64,000 bases of DNA from positions 41,294,320-41,358,319 of the forward strand of contig NC_061866.1 in assembly GCF_907164915.1 (NCBI RefSeq). Reading direction: 5' to 3'. Under the pieces are notes generated by a model. It saw only the letters and a program-made list of their open reading frames with translations. It had not been told where the DNA came from and did no database searches. Numbering within the stretch: the stretch's first letter is position 1; each line of letters opens with the position of its first letter. Positions 23,595 to 35,962 of this stretch are shown here, one piece after another. Both the position numbers and the translations under genes were made by a program. Source of the stretch: Impatiens glandulifera. Lineage: Eukaryota > Streptophyta > Magnoliopsida > Ericales > Balsaminaceae.

Positions 23595-24069
23595 GAAAAT
23601 TCATCTCCATATATCTACTCAATTGAATTAACTCATCTCATAAATTTCTAATTACATTCAAAATATTAAAGAACAATTAAGTCATTCCTCAAATTTTAAA
23701 CACGATTCAAGGTCATCCAAGTATAATTATGTCAAGATTCAAATCGAGCTAAGAATTATAGAAAACAAACTTACAGATGTTCACGACAAACAAATTTTAG
23801 GTGGAATAGCTTCTAGATTTTCTCGCTTGTGGATAGAAAATCCGGTTCTTCGACAATGGATAGGCCGATCTATCAAACGTGGGTCTTTATTCGAATTTGA
23901 CCTATTATGAGGGCCATTTGATCAAATTTCAGAAAACCAACTGAATGGGAAATCGATAAGAATATTACACATAAAACCAAACCCTAAACCCTAAAATCTA
24001 CAAATACCCTAAAGACTAAGGATTATCCATATATAAGCATACATTGGAGTTATACATAATATCCAGACT

Positions 24070-24530
24070 AAATAAGAACATTACACAACCCTAAACTCAA
24101 ACCCACACCCAAATCCTAAATTGACCTGTAATGGAACGACGACACGGACGAAAGGACGAACGATTCCTGGTTGAAGTGGTGCGGGTTGAAATGAGACTTT
24201 GGGCGACTTTGGAGAGTGGAGTCGTGGAGAGTGGAGAAATGTAATTTGAAACGTTTTAAAACGAGGTCAAAATTAGAATTAGAATTTATATACTCTGATG
24301 TGCGAGCATTAGACAATGTGCGAGAATCGTGTAATGCTCGTGCGAGCATTACAGACGCGAGAATTGTGTAATGTTCACACGAGAATCGTGTAATATTCGC
24401 ATGATGATGTGCGAACACTACACGATTCTTGCATCTGTAATGCTCGCACATCAACGATAATGTGTTATTGGAGACATGACCGTCATTTCATATGGTGATC
24501 AACCGTGGGCTTTAGACAACTTGTTTAAAT
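24070..24530 (-). repeat. MULE-2 right terminal inverted repeat
   Basis: Inverse of 20530-20990 with moderate divergence. It contains GTGCGAGAATCGTGTAATGC-type motif copies and the mirrored leader with CTAAATTGACCTGTAATG. Confidence 0.75.
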
Positions 24531-27042
24531 TTTTATATTAAATAAAACTATTGTTTTGAAAGTGAATATTGATTGACTTTCATTTCTTATAAAGTTTGGT
24601 AGGATAGTACAAATTATATAAGATACTTTTATAAAAATATAAATTATAATTAGGTATAAATAGTTATGTTTATTGATTTAAATTATAAGAAAGTGTATAA
24701 GTTGTTATAATTTTGTTTTTGAAGATATAGTATAAAATAAAATGACAATTTTATTATTTTAATTTATTTAATTAAAAATATGAATTTAAAATTAAATTTA
24801 TATAATGAATATTTTATTTATTCTCTTAATTTATTTATTATTATAAATTATTGTACTATTATTATTTAATATTATTATTATTATACTAATGTAATTTTAT
24901 TTAAAATATAAAAATTAGCTATAATACAAACTTTAAATTATAATTATATTATTTAAAATTTGTATTTTTTAATTATAATATTTAACTATTTTAAAAATAT
25001 ATATAATATTAAAATTATTATATATAATAATAATAATATTAAAATTAAATAAAATATATTTAATTTATTAGATAATAATAAGTTGTATATAATATTAATA
25101 AAAGGTATACTGAAAAATTAAATTTAATAATATAAAAAAAATATGTATGTAACTAGATGAACTAGTTACAATTTTATAATATAAAAAGTATATAAATTTA
25201 TATCAATGTTAAAAACTTAACTAGCATTATATTAAAACACTGTATAAATTTTACTATACAATTAGTGTTATAATAGAGTACCATATGAAATTCCACCTTA
25301 AAAGACTAGTTGTCTTGTAAGTATGTTGATTTCATTTATATTATAAAAAGTATTATAGAAAGTAAGATACTCAAATTCATCATTGTAAAAATCTCATAAT
25401 TAAACCTTATTTTATTGTTTCAAAATTTCATAAAAATTCTTGTGATATATTTTTAAAATATAAAATGTTACTAATTTAATTTCACGTGTAATATCTTTAT
25501 TTACAAATTCTTCACAAGTGTAAAAACAACCGAAAAAAAAAATGAATGAGTCATTGACCAAGTCAAATTTGTTTTTATTATCATTCATGCCAACTTACAG
25601 TTTTTAATTTTAACTATAAGAGCCCAGAATAGATATCTAGTTTAATTCTAATATTTTTAAAAGACCTCTTTTAACATTATAATTTATTGATATATTTATT
25701 TATACATTTAGTAAATTTTAATATTATATATATATATATATAAATCTTTTAAAATAATAAATCAAATTGTTAGAAACTGCCTAATATTGGAACAAAATAA
25801 TTATATACAAATGCACTTTTTAGGGTTTTTGCATGTTGGGTTGTGCTTTCTTTTGTCCTTTTTTCAGACTTATGCATAAATAAAATGAATAAAAATATAT
25901 TTTAAATATATTGGTGGAGGTCCAGTTATTTTGGCCCAGGCATTATTGGGCTGATAAATTTTAATCAAATTCGAAGCTATGACGAAAAGTTCCAATATTA
26001 TTTTGGTCTAAATATTTTTAAATATGGCCCAATCCGGCTAAATTTATTTTAATTATTATTATTTTTAATTTAAATTATTTAAATAACTAAAACTAATCCA
26101 ACATCTTAATCTTTATTCTTTATTGTAAATTTAATAATTCTCTCTTATTATATTATTTCTTTACAATTTTTTTATCATATATTTCCACTCTAACATTTCT
26201 TTTATAGTAAATTTCATCATTCAATTTACATATTTTTTTAATTTTATTTTTTTTATTATATATTAATATTTTATATCTTTTCACTAATAATATATATATA
26301 TATGGAAAAAAAAACCACTTAGATCTGATTAGCTTAAAAAAATAATAAAATTTTTTCTATCTACTCTTTTTCTTATATTTTTTTTTTCAAACAATAATAA
26401 CGTGATTCAATATTTCTCCAATTTCCTCTCCATTTCCACTCAATTATTCTCAAAATTACACATATCATTACTATTTTATTAACCCAACTTTTTGAAAAAC
26501 TGAACAGGCTTTGCCTTTAAATTATAATTTTATTTAATTTTTCAGAAAACTTAACACAATGCACACAATACATAGTCTAACCCTCCTCCAATCCGTTTAA
26601 ACAAATAATTTTTCATAAAATTAAGCAAAATGAAAAAATAAATTCAACTAAATAAGGTAAAACCTATGACTTTCTATTTATAAAACACACTTTATCTACT
26701 AAAGTTACATGTATTTTTAAATGACCCGACTCATATATAGCATGTAGATGCATAGAACAAACATATGAGTTAAGATTTATCGCAAAAGAAACAAAGGGTT
26801 CCCCATTAATCGAATATACCACTACTATATAATCGAAACAAATGTGTCATTTGGTTGTGACATATATATAAAAGAGGTAAAATTAGATATCATTTCTCAT
26901 ATTTGTATTAGATAACAATGTGACAGAAGAACACAATTTGTTATTTGAAAAGAAATTCAAATTAGCCCATTTCAATTCATCATGATATATGCATATATAT
27001 ACTTACCAAGATTCAAGAACCCTTTTGTTTAAGTTTGCGATG
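24531..27042. other. AT-rich intergenic DNA
   Basis: No gene found. Short TA runs occur at ~25727-25745 and ~26288-26302. The last few hundred bases are downstream of the small membrane-protein gene and may hold its 3' end. Confidence 0.5.
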
Positions 27043-27890
27043 TTATGAAGCTGTTGTTGCATTCTTTCCCATTCGTTGTCTAGCTCGTTCCATCTTCCTT
27101 TTCCGCCATTCTTCCAAAGCTGAAACCAAAATCATTGACGATAAAACAACACATCCATCGTCAATTCAACCAACCAACCAAGTTCGAATCATCAATTGTT
27201 ATGATCTAGCATTTGCAAAATAAGGTTTCATCACCTCAATTTTTATACCTTTTAGGCTATCATTGTCTGAATAAGATCTGAAATTATTCAATCTCATCAT
27301 TACATCAACAGCAGCGGTCTGTTTTGTATCCTTTTGCTGCTGAACTATGCCTTGTTCTAACCTTCCTTCTTGTTCAATTTCCCTTACCTATTATCAGAAC
27401 TCAAAAGCATTGCCTTTTCAATGTCAATGAAAACTAATAGTCTGAATTTGATAAACAAGAAAAGAAAAAGAGGGATCTGACTCTTTTTATTAATTCTACA
27501 GGCTCCATTGAACGGCGTAACTCTTCAGATTCCTTTTTGTATCTAAGATTGACTGTATATAAATAGATAAAATTGAATCAGAATATAAACCCTAATCGAG
27601 AAAAGTAGAAAAATGTCTGTTGTTGTTAGCTAGAATCAACATAATTGAGGATGATAGATCAGATATGTGTTTATGAAATACTGGAAAGGAATGAAAAAAG
27701 GAGAAGAAATTGAAGGGGACGAACCTGAATTAGCGTAGTTGGGATAGAATTTGCGATTGGAAGCGGCGGAGAGAAAACCCTGTAGCAATATTATCGCAGT
27801 AATGAGATTGAATAAGCAAACCGCTATCGTCGCGTTCTTGAAAGAGAATCTCTTCTTCCACCATTGCTGCTGCTCCTTTTCCATCGCCAT
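27043..27890 (-). CDS. Small conserved plant membrane/coiled-coil protein, 4 exons, 150 residues
   Basis: Exons: 27890-27725, 27552-27482, 27387-27249, 27119-27043. The introns are phase 1, 0 and 1, all GT-AG, and the joined frame is 453 bases with stop TAA. The protein starts MAMEKEQQQWWKKRFSFKN and has one membrane helix (~22-43, TIAVCLFNLITAIILLQGFL). Charged segments follow: LRYKKESEELRRSMEPVELI, a central VREIEQEG…TKQTAAVDVMMRLNNF, and a basic tail ALEEWRKRKMERARQ. This order matches an uncharacterised plant protein family I remember from other dicots. A function is not known to me; a type II-like signal anchor with a cytosolic or lumenal coiled coil is inference. No defect seen. The two short exons and basic tail are easily missed by ORF calling. 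Confidence 0.85.
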
Positions 27891-28044
27891 TTCTCTCTCT
27901 CTCTTTCAGACCAACTTTGGAGAAAAACTTAAAAAAAATCAAAACAATGAAATGAGAATTTACATTTTTATATAGTAGAATCAAGATTTAGGTATTAGTT
28001 ACTTAAAATTTAAACTCATTTGAGTTTCACAACGATAAAGGCCT

Positions 28045-28203
28045 GGAGCGAAATTGGGTTCTATAGGAAATCATATATTTTTAGTTTTCGACATCATTGT
28101 CACATTGTCGATGAGTTGGTAAACAATATCTAAAAATGTTAGGTCAAGTGATAACAAACTATTTACCTATATATATTCGAGAAAACTTTACCAAATAATT
28201 TTA
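28045..28203. repeat. Isolated copy of the MADS-array spacer
   Basis: GAAATTGGGTTCTATAGGAA to ~AACTTTACCAAATAAT matches the spacer found in each unit of the 30.7-43.8 kb array (e.g. 31756-31905). It stops at 28203, where unrelated DNA begins. Confidence 0.8.
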
Positions 28204-28365
28204 GAGTGTGTTTGGTAACCCTGGAATTGGCATTGGAATTGGAATTGTAGGGTCCAATTCTAATTCTTATGTTGGTTAGACACTTTAATATTAAGAATTT
28301 GAATTAGAATTATCTCAATTCTAATCTTTTTAGGTCGAAATTGTAATTCCAAATTAACATGTTTT
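28204..28365. other. Dispersed-repeat-like segment
   Basis: GTGTGTTTGGTAACCCTGGA and the following AATTGGAATTGG-rich sequence resembles 13320-13470. It could be one edge of an element containing the minisatellite; no matching right edge was found. Confidence 0.4.
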
Positions 28366-30235
28366 TCACGTTCTTGACATATTTAACACGTTTTCACACA
28401 TTAAACACGTTTAACACGTTTTTAATACGTTTTTAACACGTTTTTCACACGTTTAACATGTTTTCATGTTTGGCACGTTTAACACATTTTTGGCACGTTT
28501 AACACGTTTTGGCACGTTTAACACGTTTTTGACCACATTTAACATGTTTTCACGTCTTAACACGTTTAACACAATTTTCACGTTTTTGACACGTTTAACA
28601 CGTTTTTGACACATTTAACATATTTTTCATATTTTGGCACATTTTGCACGTTTTGACACGTTTAACAAGTTTTTCACTATATTTGGCACGTTTAACACAT
28701 TTTTGATACGTTTAACAAGTTTTTCACGTTTTTGACACATTTAACACGTTTTAATAACTTTAAAACGTTTATCATGTTTTTGGCACGTTAAACACGTTTT
28801 GACACGTTAACACGTTTTTTTTTTTTTTTACGTTTTTTGACACGTTACCATATTTTTGACACGTTTAACAAGTTTTTTCACATATTTGGCACGTTTAAAC
28901 ACGTTTTTTTGACACGTTTTCATATTTTTAACACGTTTAAAATATTTTTAACACATTAAACACGTTCTAACACGTTTGTTGACACGTTTCACATATTTTT
29001 TTTATGTTTTTTGACAGTTTCACAATTTTTAACATTTTTAACACGTTTTGACTACGTTTAACACGTTTTTTTTAACATGTTTTGACGAAGGTGAACATGT
29101 TTTTCACAGTTTTATTTTACGTTTTTGACAATTTAACACATTTTTGACACAGTTTAACACATTTTGACACGTTTTTCACGTTTTCACATTTTTGGTACGT
29201 TTTACACGATTAACACGTTTTCATGTTTTTGACACATTTAATACGTTTTTAACAAGTTTAACATGTTTTTGACACGTTCAAACAATTTTAACACGTTTTG
29301 ACATGTTTTAACACGTTTTAATACGCTTAATACGTTTTCACATTTTTGACACATTTAACACATTATTGATACGTTTAACATGTTTTTCATTATTTTGGTA
29401 CGTTTAACACGTTTTGACATAATTAACATGTTTAACACATTTTGACAAATCTAACACGTTTAAGACATTTTGACACATCTAACACATTTTTATCACGTTT
29501 AAACGTTTTGGCATGTTTAAAACGTTTTTGGCACGTTTAATGAATATTTAACACATTTAACACGTTTGACACGTTTAAACATACCAAAAACGTGTTTAAT
29601 CGTGCCAAAATGTAAAAAACATGTTATATGTGTCTAACGTGTATAACATGTCAAAAACGTGTAAACGTGCTAAAAACGTAAAATGTGTGTAAATGTGGTC
29701 AAAATGTGTTAAACGTATCAATAATGTGTTAAACGTACCAAAAATATGAAAACGTATTACCATGTCAAAACATGAAAAACTTGTTAAACATGTTTAAAAA
29801 GTGTTAAACATGTAAAAAAAACGTTGAAAAACATGCCAAATGTGTCAACGTGTTGTATTTGTAAAAAAATAGTTAAACTTGTCAAAACATGTATAATGTG
29901 CCAAAACGTGTAAAATGTCAAAAACATATTTTTTTTTTTGGAAACAACTGTCAAAAAATGTTAAATGTGCAAAAACGTGTTAAACGGTGTTGAAATGTCA
30001 AAAATGTGTTAAACATGGCAAAAACGTGAAAACATGTTAATATAATAAAACATGTTAATGTGCTAAAAATGTGTTAAATGTGCCAAAAACTTATTAAACT
30101 TGTCAAAACCTGTTAAACAATGTTAAAACGTGTTAAATGTGTCAAAAACGTGAAAAATGTGTTATAAGTGTGAAAGATGTCAAAAACGTGTTAAATGTTC
30201 CAAAAACTTGCTAAACTTATCAAAAACGTGTTCGA
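28366..30235. repeat. ACGT-rich minisatellite with a strand switch (imperfect giant inverted repeat)
   Basis: About 1.2 kb of degenerate ~20-bp repeats with core CACGTTTAACACGTTTTTGA run on the plus strand to ~29580. They then change to the reverse complement (TCAAAAACGTGTTAAACGTG) for another ~0.65 kb. Both halves share the same variant types (GGCACG, GACACG, AACACG). No coding frame exists. The DNA could form long cruciform or hairpin structures. Confidence 0.9.
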
Positions 30236-30700
30236 TTGTAATTGAGATCAACGTAGTAAAAATCAATAGAATATATTAAAGTTGAAAGATGGTTAGTTTA
30301 TATTAGATTAATAAGAGAGAATTAAATTAAATTTAGGTAATTTGGGTAACCCTAACCTAACCAAACCCAAATAAACTCAACGCAACCCAAATTAAACTCA
30401 ACCCAACCCAAATTAATATTTTAGGTATGGGTTAGAGTTAGGAATTGGGCTCAACCCTATTTATATCTTGTTTGATTACCTGATTAGTTTAATTGGGTTG
30501 GTGTAATTATTAGGTTAGTTTAATTGGGTTGTTTAGTTGACTAGATATACAGGGGAACACATTAAAAAAACGCGTACGTCGTACGCGTCGTGATTAAGAT
30601 GGCGGGAAAATAAGTAATTGGAATGTTGTTATTATTAGGTTAGTTTAATTGGGTTGTTTAATTTATTAGGTTAGTTTAAATGCAAATAAACGTAATAAGA
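30236..30700. other. Unique-looking segment before the MADS array
   Basis: Contains AACCCAAATTAAACTCAACC-type short repeats (30345-30420) and copies of TAGGTTAGTTTAATTGGGTT (30515, 30639). No gene. Confidence 0.5.
30570..30588. other. Perfect 19-bp palindrome ACGCGTACGTCGTACGCGT
   Basis: A perfect dyad with a one-base centre and four CpG sites, in otherwise CpG-poor DNA between the minisatellite and the first array unit. Confidence 0.9.
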
Positions 30701-30748
30701 AAAGCTATTATGAAGTTGATATAGCTCCTCTACTCTCCACGTAAGTAC

Positions 30749-31572
30749 ATGAAGGATCGATCGGAAATGGTGAAAGCTTGTCCGTCGACGTTGAAGAACA
30801 TGAAAAAGAAAACTATGGAATTATCGACGCTGTGTAGCGTTGATGTGTGCATCTTATCTTTCTCGGTCGACGGAAGACAAGTGGAGACTTGGCCGAAAAA
30901 TCCTAACTAACTCAAACCCATTCTCAGGCGATACAAGGAACACCGATCCAAATTACTTAATAATAATAAGAGTGGAGTTGTAGTCGAAGTCGTAGGAACA
31001 ACTGATCAATTTCGACGACGAACAAGTCCCCGGCCCTGTTCTTGGAATAGAGATTCTATTTTATCGTTGGTTAATGGATTGTCCTCAAATTCTTTAAAGA
31101 TTTTTTTCGACCAAATCGCAGCAAAGTTTCAGATCATTAATTCCAAAATGGAGTTCCTCAAATCGCAGCAGCAAAGCTTCTCGAATCTTTATAATTTAGA
31201 AAATAATGATGGTTATCAACCATTTACAACTATTTTTATTCCGACATTGATTCTAGAAATAATATCACTTCTTGATGGATTCTACCCATCGTGTCAGAAA
31301 CTATTTGCGTTCCTCCTGTTGTTTCTGATGATCTGTCGTCATTGCCCTGGGCAGGGGACATTATTAATGGTGATTGGCAGATGCACATGAATCAATATCT
31401 CAATTTCAATCCTCAAGTCCCCTCCTTCTCAAATACAATAATAAACTAAGCATCATCAAACTAGCTTTTGTCATCTCTTTGTTTTGATGATCAGATGCAA
31501 TTTGCACCGCCCGCGCAACAATCACAACAGGTCTCTGCATTAATGGACGAGTTTTTGCGCGAATGTTCTTAA
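30749..31572 (+). pseudogene. Type I MADS-box-like pseudogene, copy 1
   Basis: The N-terminus MKDRSEMVKACPSTLKNMK and core MELSTLCSVDVCILSF…VETWPKNPN are a short, diverged type I MADS domain; the M-beta or M-gamma subgroup is unsure. CAA to TAA after NPN stops it at ~30908. Further shifts lie near 31110, around 31230 and around 31280. The C-terminal tail LMDEFLRECS is still present. Confidence 0.8.
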
Positions 31573-32199
31573 GGCGCACCATCCAACTCTTCCATGTTAT
31601 TAACTTGAATGAGGATCCAAGTTTGATTTTTTTCCCTTATGTACGTTGATTGTTGTATGTATGCTTTAAGGCATTGTAATTTTTCTTCTAATCATAGTTT
31701 TCTTATTTGTATTAATATGTTGTAAACGCGTTTAACTAATCAATTGCTACCGGAAATTGGGTTCTACCGGAAATCATATATTTTTTAGTTTTCGCCATCA
31801 TTGTCGCATTGTCGATGAGTTGGTAAACAATATCTAAAAATGTTAGGTCAAGTGATAACAGACTATTTACCTACATATACTCGAGAAATCTTTGCCAAAA
31901 TAATCTTACGGATATGAACAAAAACTACCCATCAAAAATTGAAAATATTATTCGAAATATAAAACTTAAAAACGAAAATTACGATCCGGTTAACAAATTA
32001 AGAACGAAAAATAAGATTCGATTAAACAATATATTGAATCAAACAAAATACACCATATACTCAAATATGAATAATTGAAGAAAAAAGGAGACACTTTCTC
32101 ATACTAAAAATTCAAAAACATTATGATTTTCTCGTTTATTGATAAATCAGAAAAACTATTAAGAAGTTGATATAGCTCCTCTACTCTCTACGTACGTAC

Positions 32200-33047
32200 A
32201 TGAAGGATCGATCGAAAATGGTGAAAGCTTGTCCGTCGACGTTGAAGAACATGAAGAAGAAAACTATAGAATTATCGACGCTGTGTAGCGTTGATGTGTG
32301 CATCTTATCTTTCTCGGCCGACGGAAGAGAAGTTGAGACTTGGCCGAAAAATCCTAACCAACTCAAACCCATTCTCATGCGGTACAAGGAAAATCGATCC
32401 AAATTACTTAATAATAATAATATAAGCGGAGTTGGAGTCGGAGTCGTAGGAACAACTGATCAATTTCGACGACGAACAAGTCCCCGGCCTTGTTCTTGGA
32501 ATAGAGATTCTATTTTATCGTTGGTTAATGGATTGTACTCAAATTCTTTAAAGATTTTTTCCGACCAAATTGTAGGAAACTTCAGATCATCAATTCCAAA
32601 ATGGAGTTCCTCAAATCGCAGCAGCAAAGCTTCTCGAATCTTTATAATTTAGAAAATAATGCTGGTTATCAACCATTTACTCTCGATTCGCCGCCGGTGA
32701 CATCTCATTTTTATTCCGACATTGATTCTGATGAAATAATATCACTTCTTGATTATCTACCCATCGTGTCAAAAACTATTTGCGTTCCTCATGTTTTTTC
32801 TGATGATCTGCCGTCATTACCCTGTGCAAGGGACATTATTAATGGTGATTGGCAGATGCAAATGAATCAATATCTCAATTTGAATCCTCAAGTCCCCTCC
32901 TCCTCAAATACAATAATAAACGAATCATCATTAGACTGACTTTTGTCATCTCTTTGTTCTGATGATCAGATGCAATTTGCATCGCCCGCGCAGCAATCGC
33001 AACAGTTCTCTGCATTAATGGACGAGTTTCTACGCGAATATTTTTAA
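32200..33047 (+). pseudogene. Type I MADS-box-like pseudogene, copy 2
   Basis: Among the least damaged copies. The MADS part and RRRTSPRPCSWNRDSILSL region are open from 32200 to ~32570. A one-base loss there (TAGGAAAC against CAGCAAAAC in copy 3) shifts frame. The frame resumes at MEFLKSQQQSFSNLY (32601), runs to TGA at 32937-32939 where copy 4 has TGG, and then continues in frame to the usual C-terminus. Confidence 0.85.
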
Positions 33048-33636
33048 GGCGCACCATCCATCTTCCATGTTATTAACTTGAAGGAGGATTCAAGTTTGAT
33101 TTTTTTTCCTTATGTACGTTGATTGTTGTATGTATGTTTTAAGGCATTGTGATTTTTCTTCTAATCATAGTTTTATTATTTGTATTAATATGTTGTAAAC
33201 GCGTTTAACTAATCAATTGCTACCGGAAATTGGGTTTTATCGGAAATCATATATTTTTTAGTTTTCGCCATCATTGTCGATGAGTTGGTAAACAATATCT
33301 AAAAAATGTTAGGTCAAGTGATAACATACTATTTACCTACATATACTCGAGAAAACTTTACAAAAATAATCTTACGGATATGAACAAAAACTACCCATCA
33401 AAAATTGAAAATATTATTCGAAATATAAAACTTAAAAACGAAAAATACTATCCGGTTAAACAAATTAAGAACGAAATATAAGATTCGACTAAACAATATA
33501 ATGAATCAAACAAAATACATCATATACTCAAATATGAGTAATTGAAGAAAAAAGGATACACTTTCTCATACTAAAAATTCAAAAACATATGATTTTCTCG
33601 TTATTGATAAAGCTCATCTACTCTCTACGTACGTAC

Positions 33637-34485
33637 AGGAAGGATCGATCGGAAATAGTGAAAGCAGGTCCATCGACCGTTGAAGAACATGAATAAGAAA
33701 ACTATGGAATTATCGACGTTGTGTAGCGTTGATGTGTGCATCTTATCTTTTTTGGACGATGGAAGAGAAGTTGAGACTTAGCCGGAAAATTCTAACCAAC
33801 TCAAACTCATTCTCAGGCGATAAAAGGAACACTGGTCCAAATTACTTAATAATAATAATAAGAGCGGAGTTGTAGTCGGAGTCGTAAGAACAACTAATCA
33901 ATTTCGACGACGAACAAGTCCCCGACCTTGTTCTTAGAATATAGATTCTATTTTATCGTTGGTTAATGGATTTTACTCAAATTCTTTAAAGATTTTTTCC
34001 AACCAAATTGCAGCAAAACTTCAGATCATCAATTCCAAAATGGAGTTCCTCAAATCGCAGCAGCAAAGCTTCTCGAATCTTTATAATTCAGAAAATAATG
34101 CTGGTTATCAACTCTTTACTCTCGATCCGCCGCCGACGACATCTCATTTTTATTCCGACATTGATTCTGATGAAATAATATCACTTCTTGATAATTTACC
34201 CATCGTGTTAGAAACTATTTGCGTTCCACCTAATATTTCTAATGATCTACTGTCATTGCCCTGGCAGAGGACATTATTAATGGTGATTATGAGATGTAGA
34301 TGAATCAATATCTCATTTTCAATCATCAAGTCCCCTCCTCCTCAAATACAATAATAAACTAAGCATCATCATACTAGCTTTTGTCATCTCTTTGTTTTGA
34401 TAATCAGATGCAATTTGCACCGCCCGCGCATCAATCGCAACAACTCTCTGCATTAATGGACGAGTTTCTACGCGAATGTTCTTAA
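33637..34485 (+). pseudogene. Type I MADS-box-like pseudogene, copy 3
   Basis: The start codon is lost (AGG at 33637, as in copy 8). There is an extra base in CGACCGTTGAAG and TGG to TAG in the VETWP motif. The central part is open 33959-34303 with the EFLKSQQQSFSNLY and FYSDIDSDEIISLLD blocks. Confidence 0.8.
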
Positions 34486-35112
34486 GGCGCACCATCCATC
34501 TCTTCCATGTTATTAACTTGAAGGAGGATCCAAGTTTGATTTTTTTTCCTTCTGTACGTTGATTGTTGTATGTATGCTTTAAGGCATTATAATTTTTCTT
34601 CTAATCATAGTTTTATTATTTGTATTAATATGTTGTAAACGCGTTTAACTAATCAATTGCTACCGGAAATTGGGTTTTACCGGAAATCATATATTTTTTA
34701 GTTTTCGCCATCATTGTCGCATTGTCGATGAGTTGGTAAACAATATCTAAAAATGTTAGGTCAAGTGATAACAGACTATTTATCTACATATACTCGAGAA
34801 AACTTTACCAAAATAATCTTACGAATATGAACAAAAACTACCCATCAAAAATTGAAAATATTATTCGAAATATAAAACTTAAAAACGAAAAATATGATCC
34901 GGCTAAACAAATTAAGAACGAAAAATAAGATTCGACTAACAATATATTGAATCAAACAAAATACATCATATACTCAAATATGAGTAATTGAAGAAAAAAG
35001 GAGACAATTTCTCATACTAAAAATTCAAAAACATTAAGATTTTCTCGTTTATTGATAAATCAGAAAAACTATTAAGAAGTTGATATAGCTCCTCTACTCT
35101 CTACGTACGTAC

Positions 35113-35962
35113 ATGAAGGATCGATCGAAAATGGTGAAAGCTTGTCCGTCGACGTTGAAGAACATGAATAAGAAAACTATGGAATTATCGACGTTGTGTA
35201 GCATTGATGTGTGCATCTTATCTTTCTCGGCCGACGGAAGAGAAGTGGAGACTTGGCCGAAAAATCCTAACCAACTCAAACCCATTCTTAGGCGATACAA
35301 GGAACACCGATCCAAATTACTTAATAATAATAATAAGAGCGGAGTTGTAGTCGGAGTCGTAGGAACAACTGATCAATTTCGACGACGAACAAGTCCTCGA
35401 CCTTGTTCTTGGAATAGAGATTCTATTTTATCGTTGGTTAATAGATTGTACTCAAATTTTTTAAAGATTTTTTTCCGACCATATTGCAGCAAAGCTTCAG
35501 ATCATCAATTCCAAAATGGAGTTCCTCAAATCGCAGCAGCAAAGCTTCTCAAATCTTTATAATTCAAAAAATAATGATGGTTATCAACCATTTACTCTCG
35601 ATTCGCCGCCAGCGACATCTCATTTTTATTCCGACATTGATTCTAATGAAATAATATCCCTTCTTGATGATCTACCCATCGCGTCAGAAATTATTTGCGT
35701 TCCACCTATTATTTCTGATGATTTGTCGTCATTGCCCTAGGCATGGGACATTATTAATGGTGATTGGTAGATGCAGATGGATCAATATCTAAATTTCAAT
35801 CCTCAAGTCCCCTCCTCCTCAAATACAATAATAAATGAAGCATCATCTGACTGGCTTTTGTCATCTCTTTATTCTGATGATCAGATGCAATTTGCATCGC
35901 TCGCGCAGCAATCGCAACAGCTCTCTACATTAATGGACGAGTTTCTGCGCGAATGTTTTTAA
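35113..35962 (+). pseudogene. Type I MADS-box-like pseudogene, copy 4
   Basis: The MADS domain is intact (MKDRSKMVKACPSTLKNMNK…). An extra T near 35470 shifts frame, and two stops follow: TGG to TAG at ~35739 and CAG to TAG at ~35768. The last 64 codons (35771-35962) are open and show the ancestral tail with DWLLSSLYSDDQMQFA and LMDEFLREC. Confidence 0.85.

Larger units (their letters stand above)
20530..24530. mobile_element. MULE-2: long-TIR Mutator-like element, defective
   Basis: Two inverted arms of ~430-460 bp (20530-20990 and 24070-24530) bracket a broken transposase. Shared blocks include GCCCACGG near the tips, motif clusters around ATGCGAGCATTACACGATTC, CACTCTCCATGACTCCACTC, and a segment reading CATTACAGGTCAGTTTAGGG-like at the inner edge. 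Flanks TTGCTTTAA and TTGTTTAAA are a possible imperfect target duplication, but this is not secure. Confidence 0.8.

Noticed and set aside
32181..32402. Minus-strand frames of ~73 codons in several MADS units
   Set aside because: Antisense shadows of the MADS coding region repeated with the array.
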